DNA of 64,000 nucleotides from Heloderma charlesbogerti (Eukaryota; Chordata; Lepidosauria; Squamata; Helodermatidae): positions 1,054,001 to 1,118,000 of the forward strand of contig JANEZZ010002882.1 of NCBI GenBank assembly GCA_026122225.1, read 5' to 3'. Within the stretch, counting starts at the first letter, position 1, and the number at the start of each line of letters is the position of its first letter. Both the position numbers and the translations under genes were made by a program. Shown here piece after piece: positions 42,711 to 51,600 of this stretch. The notes below the pieces were generated by a model. That model worked only from the letters and a program-made list of their open reading frames with translations. It was not told where the DNA came from and did not search any database.

Positions 42711-44220
42711 GTTGTTGTTCAGTCGTTCAGTCGTGTCCGACTCTTCGTGACCCCATGGACCATAGCACGCCAGGCCTTCCTGTCCTGCGCTCTCTCCCGG
42801 AGCGTGCTCAAGTTCATATTCATTGCATCGGTGATGCTATCTAGCCATTTCATCCTCTGCCGTCCCCTTCTCCTTTTGCCTTCAGTCTTTCCCAGCATCA
42901 GGGTCTTTTCCAGGGAGTTTTCTCTTAGCATTAGGTGGCCAAAATATTGGCGCTTCAGCTTCAGTATCTGTCCTTCCAATGAGCAGTCAGGGTTGATTTC
43001 CTTTAGGATGGACTGATTTGACCTCCTTGCAGTCCAGGGGACTCGTAAGAGTCTTCTCCAGCACCACAGTTCGAAAGCATCAATTCTTCGGCTCTCAGCC
43101 TTCCTTATAGTCCAGCTCTCACAGCCATACATTACTACTGGGAAAACCATAGCTTTGATTAGACAGACCTTCGTCGGCAAGGTGATGTCTCTGCTTCTTA
43201 CTATGCTGTCTAGGTTTGCCATAGCTTTCCTTCCAAGGAGCGTCTTTTAATTTCATGGCTACAGTCACCGTCTGCGGTGATCTTATTTATTTATTTATTT
43301 ATTTATTTCATTTCTATACCGCCCAATAGCCGAAGCTCTCTGGGCGGTTCACAAAAATTAAAACCAAACAACACACAATAAAACAATTTAAAATATATAG
43401 GACATTAAAACCACAATATAACAATACAACCCCAATCTTGGAGCCCAAGAAAGTAAAATCTGTCACTGCTTCCATTTCTTCCCCTTCTATATGCCAGGAA
43501 GTGATAGGGCCAGATGCCATGATCTTCGTTTTTTTAATGTTGAGTTTCAAACCAGCTTTTGCACTCTCCTCTTTCACCCTCAACAAGAGGCTCTTGAGAT
43601 CCTCTTTGCTTTCTGCCATTAGGGTGGTATCGTCTGCATATCGGAGGTTGTTGATAATTCTCCCAGCAATCTTAATTCCGACCTCTGATTCATCCAACCC
43701 GGCATTTCTCATGATGTACTCTGCATATAAGTTAAATAAGCAGGGTGACAATATGCAGCCTTGTCGTACTCCTTTCCCAATTTTGAACCAATCGGTTGTT
43801 CCATGTCTGGTTCTTACTGTTGCTTCTTGACCCTGGTACAGGTTTCTCAAGAGACAGGTAAGGTGGTCTGGTACTCCCATCACTTTAAGAATTTGCCACA
43901 GTTTGTTGTGATCCACACAATCAAAGGCTTTAGCGTAGTCAATGAAGCAGAAATAGATGTTTTTCTGGAATTCTCTTGCTTTCTCCATGATGCAGCGGAT
44001 GTTGGTGATTTGATCTCTAGTTCCTCTGCCTCTTCTAAACCCAGCTTGTACTTCCAGTAGTTCTCGGTTCGCATACTGCTGAAGCCTAGCTTGTAGGATT
44101 TTGAGCATCACCTTGCTGGCATGTGAAATGAGCGCAATTGTGCGGTAGTTTGAACACTCTTTGGCGTTGCCCTTCTTTGGAATTGGAATGTAAACTGACC
44201 TTTTCCAGTCTTGTGGCCAC
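42711..44220 (-). mobile_element. BovB LINE, 5'-truncated, copy 1 (with nested tail)
   Basis: About 1.5 kb on the minus strand encodes the BovB reverse transcriptase from the KVMLKILQARLQQYANRELL region onward (AGFRRGRGTRDQI, YFCFIDYAKAFDCVDHNKLW, GVRQGCILSPCLFNLYAEYI, RYADDTTLMAES) and the C-terminal [20 protein letters not shown]. It ends at the typical 3' end AGTCGGACACGACTGAACGA. The flanks TTCTAATGCTT (42700-42710) and TTCTAATGTTT (44221-44231) are a probable 11-bp duplication with one mismatch. A 150-bp L2-type tail is inserted at 43285-43434. Confidence 0.9.
43285..43434 (-). mobile_element. L2-type LINE tail inserted in BovB, with ATTT repeat
   Basis: An (ATTT)n run is followed by ATACCGCCCAATAGCCGAAG and CTCTGGGCGGTTCACAAAAA. 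This is the reversed 3' end of a squamate L2-like element. It interrupts the BovB sequence between GTGATCTT and TCTTGGAGCC, giving a TCTT duplication. Confidence 0.75.
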
Positions 44221-44234
44221 TTCTAATGTTTAGC

Positions 44235-44452
44235 CTAATGCAAAGAGAAAACTCTCTGGAAAAGACCCTGATGCTGGGAAAGACTGAAGGCAAAAGGAGA
44301 AGGGGACGGCAGAGGATGAGATGGCTAGATAGCATCACTGATGCAATGAATATGAACTTGAGCACACTCCAGGAGAGAGCGCAGGACGAGAAGGCCTGGC
44401 GTGCTACAGTCCATGGGGTCACGAGGAGTCGGACACGACTGAACAACAACAA
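44235..44452 (+). mobile_element. BovB LINE 3' fragment, opposite strand
   Basis: It encodes NSLEKTLMLGKTEGKRRRGR ... HGVTRSRTRLNNN and ends in GACTGAACAACAACAAAAAC. It is a 3'-terminal piece, 5'-truncated, in head-to-head orientation with the BovB copy ending at 44220. Confidence 0.88.
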
Positions 44453-44611
44453 AAACACATAGACAGTCCTGAAAATATTGTTTCTTTTCAGTAGTGAACA
44501 ATTCAGGGAAGATGCCAGAAAAGCCAGGAGATCAGCTTGCGCAGCCAGAGACATAGGGAGGGCAGCCTGGAAGGCTCATTGGCCCTGCGCTTGCAGTCCA
44601 ACACAATGAAG

Positions 44612-44692
44612 TACCCTTCCTCAACCTGCCCTTGAGATGTATTGGACTACAACTCTCAGCATGCCCCAGCCAGCCAAGCTTGGGGAAGGCTG
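44612..44692. mobile_element. Short hAT-like MITE
   Basis: The element starts near ACCCTTCCTCAACCTGCCCT and ends AGCTTGGGGAAGGCTG. The flanks CAATGAAG (44604-44611) and CAATAAAA (44693-44700) agree at 6 of 8 bases. It is an internally deleted relative of the 138-bp elements. Confidence 0.6.
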
Positions 44693-44700
44693 CAATAAAA

Positions 44701-45475
44701 CACATTCAGCCACGTGACACTGCTGGTGAGGAGGAGAGAATTGGAGACGTGGGACACTGGACAGCAGCAATCAGCCGGGCATTTTAAAATTTGTACACCT
44801 CGTATGTTGAAGTCTATCTGGACCGTGAGAACTTGGCATTTCAGTATCAATACTCTGAAAGGTCCGCAGCCATTCTCAACTCATTCCACTGCTGGTTCTT
44901 TTGGGATGAGAATTGTTAGCTGTCCTGGGCATAAAATAGAATTGTTCCAGCAATGCATGCATGTGCATCATTGAACACTGTGCTGTGGAAATGAGTTCTC
45001 TTTGGAGAGGTGTAGCTGGAGCTATGGTGTCAAAGGTGCCTGTGGCATGTGCAAGGTCTCCCAGATGTCTTCAGTTCAGAGTAGATGCTGTGTGTGGCAG
45101 AGCTGCAGGCGTCATCAGCTCAGGACGGACAATGGACTGGAGCAATGGTCAAGCTGCTGTACATGACTCTGGAATTCACTCAATGGCTGTGATTATTGAA
45201 ATGTTTGACATAATTTGGCAGTGTGTGTGTCTAGGGCCTGGTTCCCCCATCACAATTACCCATGGATTATTTAAACCATAGCTAGATGTGACTGCACAGA
45301 AGCGAGTGAGCGTCCTGCCCCCTGACTGCTTGCTCATTTGCAAAACAACCCAGGGTTGTTCACTGATGTCTGAACCAGGCACTCTCGGTAGTAGAGGGAG
45401 AAAACCCAGAGTTTTAACCCAAGACCTGTTGTTGGGTTAAACTGGATCTCTGTGTGTGCCTGCTCTCTCTTTGCG

Positions 45476-45514
<39 letters not shown>

Positions 45515-46469
45515 GGCATTTTGAGGGGAAACAATAAAAAGGTGTTCTTGAAAGCAAGTTACGCAATTTCAAAGCCTTCCTTTTGAACAGAGCAAAGCAT
45601 TGTGTTGTTGACAGAGAACAGCCTCTCCACAAGAGCAGCCTTTATGGCTGCACACAGGAAGCAGCTGTTTCCAGAGAACACAGATGAAGTTGAAAACAAA
45701 AGGTTTCTGGTTTTGCTGCCCCATCGCAACAAGCGGGTGCAGCTTATCCCATCTTTAGTGGATATCCTTTCTCCATGTATTGTTATTCCTTACTATTATT
45801 CCTTTAGTGCCATATTGCAGAGCAATGCAAGCAGAATTCCCTGGAAGAGTGGTGTATAAATATTAAATAGAAATCAATTTTATTTATTTATTTATTTATG
45901 TGGGTGCATGTCTTGCTGGGACAACAAAGGAAGCAAGTCCCTTTTAACTTAGTTCTGAGTAAACATACTTAACATTGGTCTTTAAGGGCACCATCTGCAT
46001 CTGTGGAAACGTTTCGTTCCTGTCTGAACAGAGGGAAGTACCTATAATTCTGACCCTAAACATGCCAGCTTGGAAGTCCTACTGAAAACAATGGGGCCTA
46101 TTCTAAGTAAGCTGGGTCAAAATCCTGCTGTCCTCTTCTTGGTCCCTCCCTTCTCCCTGTCTCCAAGTGCTCAAACTCAGAATGGTTTTATTAGGTCACA
46201 CTTTTTTACTGGGAGCCCTTGGTTTCAGTGGGATGCGCAGTCCAACCTTATGCATGCTTCCTCAGAATTAAGTCCCAATTTGTTCAATAGGAGAACTGCA
46301 GCTCTGCTTCCAGGTAAGGATGCAGGCGAAGTACCCTTACAGCCCATTTCATGCATTTTTACTGAAAAGCAAGTCGCAGCCCTACTGAGCTCAATATGAA
46401 TTGCAGCCTGGCCCTATACTCACACTTCCTCCTGACATGCACACGATTGCAGCCAGATCTGATGCATGC
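44701..46469. other. Intergenic stretch with MITE debris
   Basis: Contains a GC/AC microsatellite (45473-45511), an ATTT run near 45,884 and several pieces of a palindromic MITE between 45,930 and 46,400 (for example CAGAATTAAGTCCCAATTTG, TTTCAGTGGGATGCGCAGTC). No gene is recognised. Confidence 0.5.
45473..45511. repeat. (GC)n(AC)n microsatellite
   Basis: Six GC units are followed by about thirteen AC units. Alternating purine-pyrimidine sequence of this kind can adopt Z-form, but no gene relation is evident. Confidence 0.95.
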
Positions 46470-46960
46470 CCAAGTTTTTAATTAATTAATTTAAAATATT
46501 TATTGGCTGCCTTTCAAGCCAGAAGCTCTCCCAAAGCAGCTTACATAATAAAATATATAAAAACAGTGAAAACATTAAAAGCACTAAAAACATGTGCACC
46601 ATAAAACAGTGCTAAAAACAACAATAAAAGCCAACAATAAAACCAGAAACAACAACCATGGCAATACAGCAACAACAGCAGTCTCATCAAGAGAAGGCCA
46701 AGGTGAAATAATATGTTTTCAAGGCCTTCTTAAACACCTGCAATGACGGAGCAACTTGTTCCAGAGTTGTGGGACCACTGCAGAGAAGGCCCTCTCATGT
46801 GTGGTCAGTTGAACGGTTCTCACTCACAGAAGGTGCCTCATCCCAGGCAAGACTCTTTGCCCTCTTGTCCCAGTATTGCCTGCTGCTCTGCCTGGCAGTG
46901 GCTCTCCAGGTTCTGGGGCAGGGAGATGTCTTTCCCACCAGCTAATTGCATCTGATGGGG
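46470..46960 (-). mobile_element. L2-like LINE 3' end
   Basis: Reversed 3' region: the AT-rich tail (TTTATTGGCTGCCTTTCAAG) is followed by AAACACCTGCAATGACGGAG and CCACTGCAGAGAAGGCCCTC. These correspond to the C-terminal and 3' UTR region of L2-like elements. No intact ORF remains. Confidence 0.65.
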
Positions 46961-47069
46961 TGGACAGTGTCCACAAAAGCTTAATAATAAATGTGTTCCT
47001 TTTTAAGGTGCCAAAAGACTCTCTGTGGCTTTCCGCACCACGTGCTCCCTGAACCCATTCACCTTTCCC

Positions 47070-47200
47070 CACCCCGGGGCCCTCCAGTTGTGCTGGACCA
47101 CAGCAACTCCCATCATTCCCAGCCAGCATGACTATGCATATTGCTCCGAGAGCTTCGGCTACAGGGCGACTCATCAATTTAATAAAGCAATACGTATACT
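47070..47200. repeat. MITE and L2-tail scraps before MINDY2 island
   Basis: Pieces CCCTCCAGTTGTGCTGGACC / ACTCCCATCATTCCCAGCC (hAT-like MITE interior) and GAGAGCTTCGGCTACAGGGC (L2 tail) lie side by side. They have no ends. Confidence 0.4.
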
Positions 47201-47309
47201 AATAGAGATACGGGGGATGGATGGCAATGGGGCCTTCCGCAAGCAGCGCAGGGGCCGGGCTCTGCATGCGATCCCTCCTCCTGCAGACTTAACCGAGCAT
47301 CTGCGGCAT

Positions 47310-47405
47310 TACAAGCACGCAAGAAGCGGCTCGATGCTGGGTCAGGGGAGGGGCCCATCTAGCCCGGCATTCTGTCCTCACCAGCGGAAGCCCCCAGCAG
47401 GCCCC
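47310..47405 (-). mobile_element. CR1-type 3' fragment at edge of CpG island
   Basis: The stretch AGGGGCCCATCTAGCCCGGC then ATTCTGTCCTCACCAGCGGA is a GC-shifted version of the CR1-type 3' end seen at 38983-39470. It abuts the MINDY2 CpG island. Confidence 0.55.
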
Positions 47406-47744
47406 AGCGCAGCAGCGCCCTCCCGCCACGCTGCCCGGCAGCTGGCGCTCAGGCTCCCGCCTCGGATTCGGGGGCGCACGGACTGGCGGCCGCTGGCAGC
47501 CTTCTCCGCCGCGAATGTCCAGCCCCCTCCCGCAGCCGCCCGAGGCGGGGGCCGCCGCCCCGGCTTGTGCTCGGGAAAGCCTCGCCCCGCGCCACAGCTT
47601 CGGCCCCGGCCGCCCCCGGCGCTCGGCGCGGCCTGCGTGGAGCGGCGGCGAAGAGCCCCGCCCCCGCCCCCCCGCCAGGTGCTGCGCGGGAGCGAGCGGC
47701 GCTCGCCGGATCCGCCCCGCCGGACCCGCTCCGCGCGGAGCTCA

Positions 47745-47756
47745 CGCGCATGCGCG
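47745..47756. promoter_or_regulatory. NRF1-type palindrome CGCGCATGCGCG
   Basis: A perfect 12-bp palindrome lies 179 bp upstream of the MINDY2 start codon and matches the core of the NRF1 consensus GCGCATGCGC. It sits in the CpG island where the transcription start would be expected. Function is inferred from the motif. Confidence 0.5.
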
Positions 47757-47934
47757 CGGCGGAGCCCGGCCCTCGCCCGCCCGCGGGGCGTGGCCGGGCC
47801 AGGGCGTGGCCTCCGCCTGTCATGGCGCCCGGGGCCCGCTTGGCCCGGCGGCCGCCGTCGCGACGGCGCTGGCGGTGCCTGTAGCGGAGCCGCCTCGCCA
47901 GGGCGGGAGGACGAGGGCCCCCCCCGCCGCGGGC

Positions 47935-48672
47935 ATGGAGGGCCTGGCGGAGCCCCCGCCGCCGCCCTCTTTTCCCTCGGCCGCGCTCGAGGGAGCCGCC
48001 GCCGCGGGTCGCGTCTCCCCTCAGGAAGAGGCGGGAATCGCCTCGGAGCCTGTCGCGGCGGCGGCGAGGGGCGGCGGGGCGGCGGGGCGGCCGGCAGCGG
48101 GAGGCTCCTCGTCGCGCCCCTCAGCGCCGGCGGCTGCTCCCCGCCTGGGGAAGGAGCCGCCGGCACCCGAGAGCGACCGAGGCCCGCCGCCGCCGGCGAC
48201 CAGGAGCCCCTGCCGGGCGGCGGCGGCGGCGGCAGCCGTGGGTCCCGCGTCGGAGAGCGGCGGCGCCAGCAGCGGCAGCGAGGGGGGCGCCGGCGCGCTG
48301 AGCAGCGCGGCGAGCCCGGCGGGCGGCGAGGAGTCCGGGAGCCTGGCGGACTCGCTGGGCTCCTTCTCTAACCTGCACTCGTCGTGCGGCGGCCCCAGCA
48401 GCTCCGACCTGCACAGCAGCGACGACTCGGAGGAGGCGCCCGCGGGAGCCCCCGTGGCCGCCGCGGAGGGCGGGCCCGGCCCGGCGGAGGCGCCGTCGCC
48501 GTCGGGGCCGCCGCCGCCGCCTCCGGGCGCCAAGGAGCGCTTCCCGGGCCAGTCGGTCTACCACATCAAGTGGGTGCGCTGGAAGGAGGAGAACTCGCCC
48601 GTCATCACCCAGAACGAGAACGGGCCCTGCCCGCTCCTCGCCATCATGAACGTGCTGCTCCTGGCCTGGAAG
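47935..48672 (+). CDS. MINDY2: MINDY2 coding exon 1 (N-terminal region and catalytic Cys)
   Basis: This exon is 738 nt (246 codons), with donor AAG|GTGCGT. The first 200 codons are very GC-rich and encode homopolymer-like Ala, Gly, Pro and Ser stretches that differ from the mammalian N-terminus. A conserved island, LADSLGSFSNLHSS, precedes the catalytic fold. Cys232 is at 48628-48630 and Gln226 at 48610-48612. The protein up to the Cys is 34 residues shorter than human MINDY2 (Cys266 there), all within the disordered part. Confidence 0.94.
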
Positions 48673-51600
48673 GTGCGTGCGGGGCAAGGAGGCGAGCAGG
48701 GACCGGGCGGGCCGTCCCGAGGGCCTCCGTGGGCAGCGATTCTGCCTCTTCTTCCTTCGGGGATTTATTTTTCTGGGAAAGGAAACGCGGTGGGGGAATA
48801 CGGGAGGGTCGCGCATTGAAGGCGTCTTGGTCCGGATCCTGGTGAATGAGGCCCAGCTGTGGCGCAGTGAAACGCCGCCGCTACCGTGCCTGGAAGCCTC
48901 CTGGACCCGTGGCCTGGTGCTGTGTAAGGCGGATTCCTGTTGCTCAACGTATGACCTCAGGGCATCCCTGCCTGCCTCGGGCCTGGCACTGGACCCACAG
49001 GACAGCCCCAGGTCGTTTTAGGCAACTGCCTCTCTGGGCATGGGCAGAGTGTCTCCCCTCCAGAGCCTTTCTGTAGCTACCTGCTGCGTTTCTAGGGTGT
49101 AGAACAGGGATGGGGAACCTGTGGTAGCTGTGTAGGCTAGGGCTGGTAGGAGTTGCAGTCTAACATCTGGAGGCCCACACATTCCCCAGCCCTGATGTAG
49201 AAGGTCTCCAATTCAATCCCAGTTAAAATATGATAGCTATCTTACAGTGAATTGAGCCACCTAGCTTGGTATTGTCTCCTCTGACTGGCAGTCCTGCTTT
49301 CCAGAGTCTCTGGGTGCTTGCAGATGTGCGAACAACCAAAAGGCATCATGCAGCTCTTCCGACTTTTCTACCTTAATGGATTTTTTTTTTTTCTGGTAAG
49401 GAAAAAGATGGAGGAAGTGGAGGGAAAACATAGGAGGGCTAGAAACTGAAGAAGTTGTTGACTGGATCCCTGTAAAATTCCGTGAATGAGGCATGTGATT
49501 GCACAATAAGAGCCTCATCTGGAAGCACCCTTCCATAGATTAGAGTGATTTCCTACCATCTGATCCTCTTGCACTGGATGTAGGGGACTGGCGGTGGGGC
49601 CTTCTACATGCAAAGCAGGTGCTCTATCTACAACTAAGCTTGGGCTCCTCCCCAATATAATACCTACAAATGAACATCTGAAGCTGCCTGAGACAAAGAC
49701 TCTTGGTCCGTCTAGCCTAACACCTTACTTTTGACTGTCAGCAGCTCTTCAAGGTCTTGAGCATTCCCATCTTATTGGGATACTGGGATCTTCTGCACAC
49801 AAAGCAAGTGCTGTGTAATCAAGCTGTGACTAAAGCAGAAGAACATAACTATGTTTTGCTTATGAACATACGAAGCTGCTTTGAGCCATCTAGCCAGATA
49901 CTTTCGCCTTGATTGATACCTGATAATTTTTAAGGTGAAGATGGCAGGGGTTGAATTAGGGACCTTATGCATGCAAAATCAGTACTCTGCCACTGAGCTG
50001 TGGCCCATCCCAGAGATGAAGATCCTGAATGCTGTTGCCTGTCACTCAGAGGAGACGGTACTGGGTTAGCTGGACCAATGGGCTGGCTTGGTGTAAGGCA
50101 AGCAATGTGCGCTCCCATGCTAATGGAGGAGGTAAGCTGTATGTTTGCTCTCTTCCTGTCCTCCCCCACATGTTCTGGGGGAGCTATAGCTCAGTGATGG
50201 ATTCCACGCTTTGATTACTGAAGGTCTCAGGTTCAGCTCCCATGTCATTAAAAGAGTCTATAGGCATGATGCTCTGGACAGCCAGTGCCAGTCAGAGTAG
50301 ATAGTACTCTGACTAGATGTCTGCCTTGGTATCGAAGGCAGCAAATCTTGTGTTCCTTCTGCGTTATTTTATCTGGTCTCTATATGACTGTCTTGGGGCT
50401 GGGAGGGATGCTGCTTTTTGGACAGCTGGGAGATGGCATTTAGCCTAAACGTGTTTAAAGGAGCTGTGGACTGGAAGCAAGTGACTGGCTTTTCCTTTTC
50501 GGGGAAGGGGGTATCTTCCATCTTTTCTCCAGTATGATTAACTGATATTAGACTAGCTTGTAAATGGCCACCAACTTGGATGGCTTTAAAGGGCAATTAG
50601 ACAAATTTATGGAGGATCAGGCTATTGATGGCTAAATATTACCTCCATTATCCGAGGCATTACTCCTCTTAATACTAGTTGCTGGGGAACACGAACAGGG
50701 GGATGCTATTGCCCTCATGTCTTGCTTGTGGGCTTCCCAAGAGGCATCTGGCCACTAGAATATTGGACTAGATGGGCCTTTGGTCTGATCCAGCACAACT
50801 CTTACATTTGAGTTAATGAGTGGGGGTGTGTGCGTAAAAGGTCTTTCTTTTTCTAGGGGGTAATATTTGGCAATCCTAATCCTTGTGATAGCTTGGGGGT
50901 GGGGTAAGGTTTGTCTTGTGATCCTTTCCAGAGGATAGAACATTCTGTGTTGGGAAAATATTGAGGGAGATTATATCCCCCTGATGTACCCTCCAGGACC
51001 ACGGTATAAGCAACCAATCCTCTTTGGCTTAATTAGCTTCAATGGCCATTTGGAAGAAATCAGTGTGATTTTTTCTTTAAGGGAAAGCAGTGCATTTGAT
51101 TTTACAAATTTGATTACAAGGGATGCACTGTGGGTTATGGTTCGGGCATTACAGTGGGACTAGAGTTCCAGGGAAAGGCCTTGTGTGTTGTTACAAGCTT
51201 TGCATGTAGCATTCCTTTGGCTCTACTCTCTCATAGTAAGTAAAACATGTGAACTGCTGAAACATTGGCTATCTGCTGTAATATTGTCTTACAGAACAGC
51301 ACAACTGTGACCTGCTTACTTCACACATTACATTGTTGTAGGTGTAATCTACAACATTGCATATGTAAACAGTGAATGTGATGACCACATGTCATAGAGG
51401 TACATGTGTCAGGAATCCAGAGTTGTTTGCAACTCCCCAGTCAAGGTGGCAAAGCCAGACTTGCCCTGCCTAATGCGTGAAATTGCCTTTTTATAGATCA
51501 CATCTATTTGCAAGGTACTGGAAACTTAAGCAGGATTGTGTCTTGAACAGCACTGTTCAGAGGGAAGCAGGGACTGTTGCCAAACAACTTTGCTACAAAA

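Larger units (their letters stand above)
47390..48760 (+). promoter_or_regulatory. MINDY2: CpG island: MINDY2 promoter and exon 1
   Basis: About 1.4 kb of dense CpG covers the MINDY2 5' UTR, start codon and all of coding exon 1. It begins abruptly after a CR1-type fragment near 47,400. GC boxes and an NRF1-type palindrome (47745) lie upstream of the ATG at 47935. No TATA box is evident. Long spurious open frames on both strands here come from the base composition, not from extra genes. Confidence 0.85.

Noticed and set aside
43285..43312. ATTT direct repeats as a CRISPR-like or satellite array
   Set aside because: It is a simple repeat forming the tail of a reversed L2-type insertion; there are no spacers.
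42711..44452. Twin-priming (5' inversion) origin for the opposed BovB copies
   Set aside because: Both copies contain the element 3' end, whereas twin priming inverts only the 5' part of a single copy.
45473..45511. GC/AC alternating tract as a regulatory element
   Set aside because: It is an ordinary dinucleotide microsatellite more than 2 kb from the MINDY2 island, with no supporting motif.
47515..47934. In-frame upstream ATG giving MINDY2 140 extra residues
   Set aside because: The extension is Arg/Pro/Ala-rich without resemblance to MINDY2, it covers the likely promoter including the NRF1-type site, and the ATG at 47935 has good context and gives a protein of near-normal length.
47025..48371. 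Long open frames on both strands over the MINDY2 CpG island
   Set aside because: They overlap the true MINDY2 frame and lack domains or homology. Stop-poor GC-rich sequence explains them.
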